The notes beneath the pieces are model-generated. The model had not been told where the DNA came from and made no database searches. It saw nothing but the letters and a program-made list of their open reading frames with translations. A stretch of DNA of 64,000 bases from Paenibacillus sp. JNUCC-31. GTDB taxonomy: Bacteria; Bacillota; Bacilli; Paenibacillales; Paenibacillaceae. The translations under genes were made by a program, and so were the position numbers. Below, piece after piece: positions 28,601 to 40,192 of the stretch. The DNA is taken from NCBI RefSeq assembly GCF_014844075.1, contig NZ_CP062165.1:1-64000 (forward strand), read 5' to 3'. Every line of letters begins with the position of its first letter. Position 1 is the first letter of the stretch.

Positions 28601-29015
28601 CATTTGTAACGGAGCCACGTTTTTCATTACCGATCACCGTACCTATTTTATGTGCAAGATCGGAATTCCAGCTTTGTCCGACTGTAATAGATGCAGGAAA
28701 ATCAGTGTAAACACCTTGTACATGATCCCTTCCATTGACCTCTAACGGCAACTCATAGCCTGCATTTACTCGAATTGAAATAGTCGGCTCTGAATCTTCC
28801 GCTCTGTTATCAGGCTTTCTGGGATTCGCCATGAGCATAAGATCTTCTATACACAGGTCATTGTCCAAGATGTAATTTACAAAATCCTTTAGTTGTGAAG
28901 GGTCTCCGTCAAAGATTGGTTTCCCTGAAGAGTCTCTAGCCGGAACATAGCTTGAAGATGTATCTGTCGACGCATTTTCATTTAATGGCTGGGTTGATCC
29001 TTTATTCTCCATCAT
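25638..29015 (-). CDS. Large GH3 glycosidase with beta-trefoil-like insert and C-terminal CBM6-like domain
   Basis: 1125 residues with a very strong ribosome site (GAGGAGG). The GH3 barrel spans about 85-390, with candidate nucleophile D284 in LMITDFNS. The alpha/beta sandwich (about 415-860) starts at EGIVLLKNNNTLPL and is split by an insert of about 170 residues. The insert contains a fascin-like beta-trefoil segment (AFAVIDWGQDAYSFCSLANG). An FnIII-like domain (about 875-980) and a CBM6-like domain (about 1000-1125) follow. No signal peptide is seen: the N-terminus is a Ser/Thr/Asn-rich stretch. That is odd for a protein with carbohydrate-binding modules. Last gene of the 25.6-35.4 kb operon. 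Confidence 0.8.
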   Translation of the reverse strand: MMENKGSTQPLNENASTDTSSSYVPARDSSGKPIFDGDPSQLKDFVNYILDNDLCIEDLMLMANPRKPDNRAEDSEPTISIRVNAGYELPLEVNGRDHVQGVYTDFPASITVGQSWNSDLAHKIGTVIGNEKRGSVTNDQINEILIWTAIADIRINPLVGRFEEGFSEDPFLTSEMAGKWATGVSGVNVKDNDKTNDFYLKAALQSKHYPNYFSEWFRMTGSYYISTRGMHEYTLPPFLKQLTDGSIVGFMTSYGRTNGVPNPISPDIKLAQRINPFSTLMITDFNSPHPMVTGMGNGFDTTYIPDNQHQSALFAKIGSSEGTFIFDGSPGSANKAQSLEGYVRGLFGVDTSMLKEAVRPTLEMMVRIGYFNKKDEQGYPIGYPFTNLLKQPQNENTVENQRVALQAAHEGIVLLKNNNTLPLQKNTKAAVVGPMADVRLKGFYAANTPKLEGAGLTGLSAIQSVLGSANVSVDSGEKLIALQSMHDNTFLTVTSVSSTDGLASTGATPKSVADPVYKYRLPGSGEYVSDHEAFAVIDWGQDAYSFCSLANGKYLSKEISFWFRPLTNPTGDVTINGDKPKATGDINSPIDSIFRYTTVTEGAYRSVNGTVYKTLSSTGGGILGDFEVAENSAAYMSVGNRVTFDTPVDTYREASDKSPYVFKEHVLQQPGANAAQLADRNDYAVIFVGASPQINSGEGSDRAYLDMGSDMYTLVEHTAEAFKAKGKKTVVVIASNYPVAMEKIQNNDNVDAILYQSYGGQYDGKALTDVLYGDYAPTGRLASTWYKDMSSFPKINNYNIPEGSTLSLSDVESRYTIDMDNGDPIATKMTYMYTNADVTYPFGYGLSYSTFKYDNLQVPLKVNANESFSVKVDVTNTGVVDTSEVVQLYLKNKSSKYGTFVPKKKLASFEKAAVPVGQTRTVTLLVDPKNFTIWDVNSQKNVVETGVYSLMIGKSSEEIELEREITVEGSAIEKLDLSTAKNVWEHAFAGNNLVYREVSKERTISYLGEYYAVMSAGSDSWVAIPNVDLAHAKGIKLRVASTNETSTVTIKHGSPEGDTLTQMSFSATHPVTYKVPSFDESGATLHELGYTEIQSDLSSKGSNASDLYLVFNKEDIRVDSIQLIR

Positions 29016-29042
29016 TGGTCCTCCTCGTATAAATCAATATTT

Positions 29043-29954
29043 TTACCTACACCCATACTGGAGAGCCAGCTTGGCGAACATATCTTCCAGCGTAAATCTT
29101 GGATCGACGTAATGGTACACTCGGATCTGACGTCCATTCTGACCGTGCATGTAGATCATCTCCTCCGTAAAACGTGGTGGAGGCTTCATCTCATAGCCGA
29201 ATTGATGATCGTCAAGCAGGAGACTCACGGCCGGGGAATCGCCGAGACACCAACTCTCGCCTTTTGGCCAGTCAATGTCGGGCATCATTTTTGCCATCAA
29301 GTCGTTGTAATTGACAAGCTGATCGAAGAGATAACGCCCGATTTCTCCGTAAGGCCTAACCTTGAGCGCCAGCTCGGCGATTGTTACACGAATGGTGGAG
29401 TAGGCGGTTAGCGGCACCTGCCAGAGGTCTATGCCAGATTGGAACACAACATTGGCCGCATGTATGTCGTTGTAGAGGTTGTATTCCCCTCCCCCTTCCG
29501 GCCAGTGGCCGCCGCCGATCCAGAGCGCTGTCAACCGGCCCGCAATTGAGGGCTCTATCAAGTAAGCGGACGCCAGGTCAGTCAAGGGTCCCAGGAAAAC
29601 AGCGTACAAGGGAGCTTGGTCATCTGAAAGCGCTTCACGAATGATCAGTTCGGCACCTTCCGAAGGCTGTGGTGTACGTTCGTCGAAAATACGTTCCTTA
29701 GCCCCTTTGAACACCGGAACCTGTCCGTGGATATGCATAAGGGTAAGCACTTTCTGAATTTCATCATAGCTATCCTGCATGGAAGTAGTCGATTTTTGAT
29801 AGCCGAAATGGGCAGCGATGAGTCCTTTGATGATAAATCGGGGTGTCAGGAGAGCATGCACAATTGCAAATTGATCATCGGCTTCATTCTTGGCATCGGT
29901 GTTCATGATCAACCGGATCTTCTTCCTCTGCGGTACATCATAAGGCAGCTTCAT
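29043..29954 (-). CDS. Nucleoside-hydrolase-like protein
   Basis: 303 residues from the ATG at 29954 (AGGAG 11 nt upstream; in-frame starts at 29966 and 29963 lie too close to it). The fold is that of inosine-uridine-type nucleoside hydrolases: an N-terminal acidic metal site reading NTDAKNEADDQFAI, later GPLTDLA and WIGGGHW. The usual first Asp of the DTDxGxDD motif is Asn here and the spacing differs, resembling the looser hydrolase-like relatives found in glycan loci. It is embedded in a glycosidase operon (65 bp from GH106, 27 bp from GH3). Its substrate may therefore be an N-glycoside or another ribosyl-like conjugate rather than a salvage nucleoside; this is inference. Confidence 0.65.
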   Translation of the reverse strand: MKLPYDVPQRKKIRLIMNTDAKNEADDQFAIVHALLTPRFIIKGLIAAHFGYQKSTTSMQDSYDEIQKVLTLMHIHGQVPVFKGAKERIFDERTPQPSEGAELIIREALSDDQAPLYAVFLGPLTDLASAYLIEPSIAGRLTALWIGGGHWPEGGGEYNLYNDIHAANVVFQSGIDLWQVPLTAYSTIRVTIAELALKVRPYGEIGRYLFDQLVNYNDLMAKMMPDIDWPKGESWCLGDSPAVSLLLDDHQFGYEMKPPPRFTEEMIYMHGQNGRQIRVYHYVDPRFTLEDMFAKLALQYGCR

Positions 29955-30019
29955 TGCTTTCATCACTCCTGAATTAAAATGCGGATCCCCTAAGATTCAA
30001 ATCGTAATGCGTCAACCTT

Positions 30020-32647
30020 TCACTCGCCGTACAACCGCACAGGTCCCAACAAACCGCTGGGTTCCAGCTGTCCAAGACGTGAGAAGAAGTCCGGTGTTTC
30101 GAATACCAGTGTATTGGTCACTTCAATAGCAAGTTTATTTCTGCCTTCCCTGACCAGTCCACTAAGGTCAAACCGATAAGGGGGTGTTAAACGAATGCCA
30201 GAGGAAACGCCATTAAGGTATACCTCTACCGTCTCGAAGGCTTCGCCAATATCCATTACAGCTTGCTTCCCGGATAAGGATGACCAGTTCAAATCGGTCT
30301 CATAACGAATCGTTCCTGAGAAAGTAGGCAACAGCCCGGTTCGGCTGAGATCCGACAGAGTTCCCATTTCTCTCCACGGGGTGAATGTCGGATATTGTTG
30401 GGAGGTTGCCGTATAGACATTCCATGGACCTTCGATAGCTGTAATCAGTTTGTCCGTTGTCGGTTTGGCTACTGCCTCTATCCCATCAAGTGCCGATCCC
30501 GCAATCACAACGATGGTTTCTGATTTCGCCAGGTTGAGCCTGATCAGCGAGCTATTGCCTTGCTTGACGCATTCCGATTTCAACACCTGATTGGTATAAG
30601 CATCGTAGAATTGCACGCAACCTGTTACTGGAAGAATCACTTCTGTATTGATATCCTTGGCTGGATGTTCATTGAAGAACATAAAGACTTCCATACTCAA
30701 ATGTTTAACATGATAACAACGCAAGAAGGGTTCGCTGCTCTTCACCTGCACGTCGTAATATGCCGATGCCTTCATCCTGTCTACGAGCTTGTCGAGCGGA
30801 ACAACCTCTACCCTAACGTCCGCAGCTAGGCGGTCAAGAATTTCTGAGTTAGGACTCCCTTCACTCGACCGGCTCGGCAAACCTTCTATGAAAAAGATGG
30901 GGAGTCCCTGCTCTGCGAGATAATTCATTCGGTGTAACACATCATTCGGGAGTGCTTCACTGTATGGCACAATGAGACAATGATAAGTCTCGTTTTGTAA
31001 ATGAAGCTTACTATCCCTCACGCTGACTCCGTTCAAGATCGTATCGCAAGGAAGAATATCGCAATCGATCTGGTTTCTCAACAATTCCTTGACGGGCTTG
31101 TGGAAATACATGAACTCTCCGGACCATTCGGCTTCGGCGTGATACAATACGGCTGCCGTTGCGACATGCGTACCGCCCGATAAGAGATGGCTTAGACGGT
31201 TCGTATATTGGTTCAAGATCCGATAGTACCGATATTGGGGGTTTTTCCCTCCCGCGTACAGATGCGGCGGACAATCCTGGTCCGGGTAATCCTTGGGCGA
31301 GAAGGCGTGTGGTACGAAATGGTTAACCCCACGGACAAGCATATGATCCGTTAGCCATTTCATGAGTTTCAACCCTTCCGCCCAACCGTAAGCACCGAAC
31401 ACCTCAGCCATAGTCCTTCCTTTTTTCTTCGGATCGATATGGGCCAAGGACACAGCCATCTTAGCCATACCATAGTTGAAGAACTCCGAATCGATTTCCC
31501 CTGCAAATCCCTTGGTCGGTATCTCATCAACCCCCGGCTTCAGCTGCCAAAGTACGACATCCAGGCCCGACATGTCCTGTCCGCCGAGGGCCCGGTAGAA
31601 GTGGCCTGTACCGCTTCCAAGGCGGGCGTGAACGTTGTTGTCTTCCAGCACATGGCCAATATATTCCACTTCACGCTCCCGGCACCAGTTGCCGATCTGT
31701 TCCGTGAAGTTCTCCCCATAGAGCTTGCTCACCAAATTCATGTAGGCAAAGCGAATCCGTGACGTGCTTTCGCCGCCTTTGTACCACAGAAGGGGCAAAT
31801 GTCGTCTGTAATCCGGTCCGAATTCCTGTTCCAGCAGGCTGAACATCTCCGTGCACCATGGAAGTGTGACGCCTTTTTTTCCCGGCTTGGAGCTAAAGTC
31901 CCAGGTATCCTTGTCGTTATAGAATCCGGGCTCATCGGAGAAGAATCCGGCCAGGGTTTTTCCGAAGTCCTCGTGGTATCGCTCGTAGAAAGCTTCGTAA
32001 ACCGTGTTGATCAGAACGCGGACAGAGTCTGCTACAAGATGGTTGATGTAGTCCTTCTTCTCTGGGTCGCCGCCATGTTCGCTTTCAATAAGAGAAAAGA
32101 TGCGCCAATATCCATCCGGAACGTTCCAGTACAACTTGCCGTTCTCCACCTGATCAGTCAAATCGATGCTCTCATCTGTCATTTCACCCGACACGGGGTC
32201 CCTCTTAACTGCGATTACCGCAAACAGTGTACCTCCATTGCTAAATCCCGGCATATAAGGCAAATTCGATACCATGAATGCGGAGTTATCCCGTGGCCCG
32301 ACAGCATCGAGATGATTTTCATAAATATAGAGACGGCGAAGCTCCCGTGGTGCCTCCTTCAAACGTCCTGCTGCATGTCCGGTAGGAAAGTGGTCATCAT
32401 CCAGGATCCATACCCGCATGCCCCGTGTTCTCGCTTCATCTAGGATCACATCAATATCTTTCCACCATTTGGGTCCAAGAAAATCTGGGTGCGGTCGGGA
32501 CTCTATGCAAACTGCCCGAATCCCCGACTCGTAGATTCGGGCCATTTCGTCCCGAAGTACTTCCTCTTCCTCTCCGTGTTGCCAAAAGAATGGCAAAATA
32601 TAATTTTCTTCCTTGCCCGTTAATACTTCTTGAAGTTTTGTTGCCAT
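30020..32647 (-). CDS. GH106-type alpha-L-rhamnosidase-like glycosidase
   Basis: 875 residues from the ATG at 32647 (AGGAG 11 nt upstream; the in-frame TTG at 32659 abuts it). There is no signal peptide, so it should be cytoplasmic. The N-terminal half has the features of the GH106/GH2-like barrel (ILPFFWQHG, TLAGFFSDEPGFYN, EVFGAYGW, HAFSPKDYPDQDCPPH). The C-terminal about 150 residues form a jelly-roll sugar-binding domain (WNVYTA..., EVYLNGVSSG, LAIEVTNTL). Known family members remove alpha-L-rhamnose from pectin side chains and plant glycosides. Flanking GH3 enzymes would remove glucose from the same molecules. Family assignment is fairly firm; substrate is inferred. Confidence 0.75.
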   Translation of the reverse strand: MATKLQEVLTGKEENYILPFFWQHGEEEEVLRDEMARIYESGIRAVCIESRPHPDFLGPKWWKDIDVILDEARTRGMRVWILDDDHFPTGHAAGRLKEAPRELRRLYIYENHLDAVGPRDNSAFMVSNLPYMPGFSNGGTLFAVIAVKRDPVSGEMTDESIDLTDQVENGKLYWNVPDGYWRIFSLIESEHGGDPEKKDYINHLVADSVRVLINTVYEAFYERYHEDFGKTLAGFFSDEPGFYNDKDTWDFSSKPGKKGVTLPWCTEMFSLLEQEFGPDYRRHLPLLWYKGGESTSRIRFAYMNLVSKLYGENFTEQIGNWCREREVEYIGHVLEDNNVHARLGSGTGHFYRALGGQDMSGLDVVLWQLKPGVDEIPTKGFAGEIDSEFFNYGMAKMAVSLAHIDPKKKGRTMAEVFGAYGWAEGLKLMKWLTDHMLVRGVNHFVPHAFSPKDYPDQDCPPHLYAGGKNPQYRYYRILNQYTNRLSHLLSGGTHVATAAVLYHAEAEWSGEFMYFHKPVKELLRNQIDCDILPCDTILNGVSVRDSKLHLQNETYHCLIVPYSEALPNDVLHRMNYLAEQGLPIFFIEGLPSRSSEGSPNSEILDRLAADVRVEVVPLDKLVDRMKASAYYDVQVKSSEPFLRCYHVKHLSMEVFMFFNEHPAKDINTEVILPVTGCVQFYDAYTNQVLKSECVKQGNSSLIRLNLAKSETIVVIAGSALDGIEAVAKPTTDKLITAIEGPWNVYTATSQQYPTFTPWREMGTLSDLSRTGLLPTFSGTIRYETDLNWSSLSGKQAVMDIGEAFETVEVYLNGVSSGIRLTPPYRFDLSGLVREGRNKLAIEVTNTLVFETPDFFSRLGQLEPSGLLGPVRLYGE

Positions 32648-32776
32648 CGTTTTTTTCAACTCCTGTTCAAGTCAGTGCTGCCAGTTTCTAACGTAATCTC
32701 TCACTATTCGAATCCTATTGAAACATCCGGTTTAGGAGGATCTAACAAACAGGTTTCAGCCATGGATTCGACTGAC

Positions 32777-35410
32777 TTATATTTTTGTTCGTTTTAGGGT
32801 CACGGACAAAAGATGCTTCACATTTTTCTCTAAACGTGCCTTTTCGATTCGGCCCTCTCTGACCCCTTCAATGATCGGGGTTACGTAGGTATTGTCAGGT
32901 GTCCCTGGCGTTAGCCAGCAGTTGCCCGCAGCTACTGCTTCCACAACATCCACTGTTTCATAGGAGTCCCAATCGGTCATGACATACCCTTCGAAACCGA
33001 ACTCCTCCCGAAATACCCCTTGAATCATCTCCTCATCGGCTGCTGTAAATACGCCATTGCAAGCATTATATGCCGTCATAATGGAATCGGGCTTATGAAC
33101 CCGGATAGCCACTTCAAATGCTTTTAAATAGATCTCGCGCAGCGAACGCTCGGTCATAAGACTATGATTTCGCTTACGGGCTGACTCGCAATTGTTTGCT
33201 ACCGTATGCTTCAAGCAGCTGGAAACGCCGTTCTCTTCCAGACCTTTGCTTTGGTATCCCGCCATGATGCCGGTAAGGAAAGGATCCTCCGAGAAATACT
33301 CCGGATGTCTGCCATTCAAAGGATTGCGATGGATATTCATACCCGGTGCCAAAATCAAATGGATATTGTTCTCAATAGCTTCTTCGGCAATAACTTTACC
33401 TACCTCGTATGCGAGTTGGGTATTGAACGACGAACATAATACTGTGCTGGAAGGCATTCCGATATTAGGTTTATTCACATTGACCCCGCTGTTACCATCG
33501 GCAACGATAAAATCTCGCATATCGTATTTCTCTAGCAGATAGAGTCTGCCTGCTTCACCGATATCGGTCATCCCCCAGCCTGCTGCATTGCAAACGGATA
33601 GTCTCGCCAATTCTTCCACTGTCAATTGTTTAATGAACGCATCAAGCAGTTCCGGATTGACCACCACATCGGTATATTTGATCATCATGGTCGGTAGATC
33701 CGCCTGAATTGGCTGTGTCTCCGTCATTCTTTGCCGATTGACTATCGGGGTTAGTTCGGTTGCCCGCGATTTTATCCCTGAAAATTCACCAGTTGGATAG
33801 GTTTCTTCCGGATTGCGTTTGGATAAAACACGAATGGATACCGGCGGGCTCATTTTATTCGATACGGTTCGGATCGTCGACATTTCTTCAAGTTCAAAAC
33901 TTCCTGCCTTCAGCAAGTGTTTGATTGAAGTACCGGCGTAAAACAGATAGGTCCCCGACTCCATGATCCACGACGCACTGTCTGTAGAATAAGAAGCAAG
34001 CTGATCTCGATTGATTTGAAATGTAAGAATTTGATTACTTCCAGGTCTCAGATCTTGCGTTTTCGAGAAGCCTACTAGCTTCCGGGACGGCTTTTCCAGT
34101 AAACCATCCGGCTCTTCCACATATATTTGCACAACCTCTTTGCCTGTAACTGAACCCGTATTTGTAATCTCTACAGAAAGCTTTACTACATTATTCTCCC
34201 AAGTAAAGTGACAAGGTTGGAGCGAAAACGTCGTATAACTCAACCCATATCCGAAGGGATAGGCCACTTGTTTATTGAACGTCTCGAAATAACGGTACCC
34301 AACGTAAATATCTTCTTCATAGTAGGTATCCACAAAATACGGGGTATGCGAATCCAGAATGGCCTTGCCCTCCATAGCGGTATAAAAGTTCCTGCTTGAA
34401 GGGATATCTTCGTAATCCAAACTCCAGGTATCCGGAAGCTTCGCGGACGGATTTACTCGCCCGTCCAGAATCTCAACAAGTGCCTTACCACCCAACATGC
34501 CAACGAAGCCGCATACGATCAAGCCCTTGATGTTATACCTCTTAACCCACCTTACATCAATCGGATAACCGCTGTTCACAATGGCAATTGTCTTGTCAAA
34601 TTTTCCGGATACAGCTTGAATCATAGCTTCCTCATCAGCCGATAAGTAATATTCTCCTGGGATGGGGTTATTATCGATATTTTCGCCCGAGGCGCGGCTT
34701 ATTACGATGATCGCCGTCTGTGATTCATTAAAAGCTTGTTCCAAGATTTCCACAGAGGGACAGACTTCCTCATCCGACTGATAAAGTTTTGATACCGCTT
34801 CATTAAGCGAAAAGTCACTATATTCCTCAATAGCCCTTAAGAACCGTACTTGATACCTAGGGTTAATTTTCCCAGCTCCCAATGCCCCCAAGCGAAACTG
34901 GGACTGACCTATTCCAAATACATTTAGCATCTCTTCCTTCTTAATTGGCAGCAAGTTTTCTTCGTTCTTCAGAAGAATAATCCCTTCTCTAGCTACTTCC
35001 AAAGAAATTTGTTCGTGCTGCTCATAGCTGGGGACTGGTTTTTTGCTGGGGAGCGTTTGAATCGTAATTTCCTTTGGTTCCATCATGAGCCCATCCTCAT
35101 CTATGAAACCTTCCACTAAAGCATTGTAAGCCTTTCCAAACTGAGTCAGAACTCCTCGAACAGGGAAACCGAAACATTGAATGTTCATTCCTACAAGGGT
35201 AAAAAATGTCCCTTCTTTAAGTTTTTTCCCTTCTATTGTCATTTTACCAATAACTTTTTCATTCATCCGTTTTGTGAAAATAACCACCAAGCAACCTGAC
35301 AACTCTCGATGTAACATTGCAAGTTGAGTGTCAATATCATCCAGATCATAAATAAATTCGTTTTCCAGATTAAAAGCCGCTATCGTTGGTTTGTCTCTAT
35401 TAATACCCAT
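32777..35410 (-). CDS. GH3 beta-glycosidase with swapped (permuted) domain order
   Basis: 877 residues from the ATG at 35410. Domains are reversed relative to ordinary GH3 enzymes. The alpha/beta sandwich comes first (about 115-400, EGIILLKNEENLLPI), then the FnIII-like domain (about 410-510), a linker, and the TIM barrel last (about 590-860). The barrel carries the nucleophile Asp near residue 813 in VMTDWDS, and CLKHTVANNCE. This order is known from some Ruminococcus and Butyrivibrio beta-glucosidases. The first about 100 residues (TKRMNEKVIGKMTIEG) match the N-terminal part of that subgroup. No signal peptide. First gene of the operon; GH106 follows after about 130 bp. Confidence 0.85.
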   Translation of the reverse strand: MGINRDKPTIAAFNLENEFIYDLDDIDTQLAMLHRELSGCLVVIFTKRMNEKVIGKMTIEGKKLKEGTFFTLVGMNIQCFGFPVRGVLTQFGKAYNALVEGFIDEDGLMMEPKEITIQTLPSKKPVPSYEQHEQISLEVAREGIILLKNEENLLPIKKEEMLNVFGIGQSQFRLGALGAGKINPRYQVRFLRAIEEYSDFSLNEAVSKLYQSDEEVCPSVEILEQAFNESQTAIIVISRASGENIDNNPIPGEYYLSADEEAMIQAVSGKFDKTIAIVNSGYPIDVRWVKRYNIKGLIVCGFVGMLGGKALVEILDGRVNPSAKLPDTWSLDYEDIPSSRNFYTAMEGKAILDSHTPYFVDTYYEEDIYVGYRYFETFNKQVAYPFGYGLSYTTFSLQPCHFTWENNVVKLSVEITNTGSVTGKEVVQIYVEEPDGLLEKPSRKLVGFSKTQDLRPGSNQILTFQINRDQLASYSTDSASWIMESGTYLFYAGTSIKHLLKAGSFELEEMSTIRTVSNKMSPPVSIRVLSKRNPEETYPTGEFSGIKSRATELTPIVNRQRMTETQPIQADLPTMMIKYTDVVVNPELLDAFIKQLTVEELARLSVCNAAGWGMTDIGEAGRLYLLEKYDMRDFIVADGNSGVNVNKPNIGMPSSTVLCSSFNTQLAYEVGKVIAEEAIENNIHLILAPGMNIHRNPLNGRHPEYFSEDPFLTGIMAGYQSKGLEENGVSSCLKHTVANNCESARKRNHSLMTERSLREIYLKAFEVAIRVHKPDSIMTAYNACNGVFTAADEEMIQGVFREEFGFEGYVMTDWDSYETVDVVEAVAAGNCWLTPGTPDNTYVTPIIEGVREGRIEKARLEKNVKHLLSVTLKRTKI

Positions 35411-35717
35411 ATATAATTCTACTCCCCTACAGTTCAAACTAATGATTATATTGCTGTTGCATATGATCGATACAGAGGGTGAATGCTGTCACTTGGGCAA
35501 CACAAGTTTCAATCTATGCTCTTTTTCTAAATTCTTAGGAACCCATAAGGAATTTTTGTTGCTCTCCTCAAGTTAATTATAGTAATCAACGGAATAGCTT
35601 AATATAACGATTCATAAACATTAATAACGCAATCTTAACTTACAGATTTTAAAAGCACTTTATACCCATCAATGTATATCTAAGCAATTTTAAGATCATT
35701 TAGGAATGAAATGAGAA
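35411..35717. other. Upstream region of the GH3/GH106 operon
   Basis: It should contain the operon promoter; no convincing -35/-10 pair, cre site or operator was recognised, and no gene was found. Confidence 0.3.
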
Positions 35718-35760
35718 AAAGCGGCCCTATCCTCGAATTTACTTCTTAGAACAAAGCCGC
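35718..35760 (-). terminator. Terminator downstream of the GH43 remnant
   Basis: On the minus strand GCGGC and GCCGC pair across a loop of about 30 nt and are followed by TTTTTCTC. The stem is short and the loop long, so the call is tentative. Confidence 0.4.
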
Positions 35761-35766
35761 AATTTT

Positions 35767-36790
35767 TTATGATATCGAAATGAAGAGAATATCCATCGCA
35801 CCTTCCCCTTCAATTTGAAAATACTTAAATCCTGCCAAGCAACCATTCTTGAAGGCAGCAATATATTGCACGGCATTTTCTTTATCCGTCATATCTTCTT
35901 GCGTAAAATACGGACCAGCGAACGGATTCCATATACCGTCTATCTTTTCATTCATAAGATTGCAAGCGATATAAGCGGATACTCACCCTTTTCTATCAGG
36001 GGACCCCCATTCAGTCCGCAGCTCGTGCCTTCTGCTTGAATGATGCTGCCGTCAAGCAAGATCGTCATCGGTTCCGCTACGGCTTGTCGTGAGTAATTTG
36101 TTTGGTTCGTTTGGCGGTGATTAAATACACAATAGGTTCCGTTAATACATTCAAAACTTCCATGATTATTTCCAATTGCGTTTACTGCATTACTAATCGG
36201 CCGACCATGCAGACCAATGTCACTGGATGAATGCAAACGTCACGGTAGACAAAGTCCCGGTCCTTATATTGGCTTGTGCAATAATTAAACCGGTAATATC
36301 CGTGGCGAAATAAATCAGATTTTAGAGACCGTTAATTTTACGCATGGAGGCCCCTTCAAAGAAATTCGGCTTTGCTCGGTCTTCATTAGCAGGCATAATA
36401 ATTTTGGGCTCCGTCAGTAGGGTAAGCATATCTTTGTCCAGTTCGCGAACGAAAGCCCCTACCACGGGATGGCCAAACTCTTCATTACTTTTTTGTCCGG
36501 AGCCTGAATATAAATAGATACGCTCGTCATCGTCTGCAAACACAGCGGGGTCAAACTCGAAATAATCTGACTTGTCTGAACCTGTTATATGGCCATTGAT
36601 ATACCTTATGTCTCCGTAATACTCATATTGTCCCGAGGGTGTGGGCATACAGCAACGGAAATGATACTGGAATTCGCAACAGAATAGTACAAGAAATAAC
36701 GACCGTCCGGACCTTTCGCTACATCCGGCGCATATAGATGTCCTTTCCCGTGTCGATAAGAACATCTTCGAAAGCCCGCCTTGGGCTTCT
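35767..36790 (-). pseudogene. Decayed GH43 arabinosidase/xylosidase gene
   Basis: GH43 segments can be read in order but in changing frames: GKGHLYAPDVAKGPDGRYF, then YEYYGDI and FDPAVFADDDERIYLYSG, FVRELDKDMLTLLTEPKII, DRDFVYRD, GNNHGSFECINGTYCVFNHR, GLNGGPLIEKGEYP, and GIWNPFAGPYFTQED. At least four frameshifts and one in-frame stop are needed. The 5' third of a normal GH43 barrel is missing and the 3' end is cut short. It lies downstream of a broken lacZ gene, so the whole tail of this operon has decayed. It would have removed arabinose or xylose from plant oligosaccharides. Confidence 0.8.
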
Positions 36791-36844
36791 AAATATCGTT
36801 TATTTAGGATGTGTAAGAGTTTCTATTTAAATTCCAAATGTGGT

Positions 36845-40018
<3,174 letters not shown>

Positions 40019-40192
40019 TGAGATACTCTCCTCCAATTATATTTCAACTTTTAAGAGAGCTGATCAGCAGCGAACTCTCATTCTACTTATTATAAGGATG
40101 GAATAAATTCTTTAGATATAGCGCATATCAAACAAAAAATAACGAATTTCTAACCTGCATATACGGAGAACAGAAGCACACATAGGTCAAGA

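Noticed and set aside
31799..32443. 214-codon plus-strand frame antisense to the GH106 gene
   Set aside because: Long, but it follows the codon structure of the opposite-strand gene and has no ribosome site or family resemblance.
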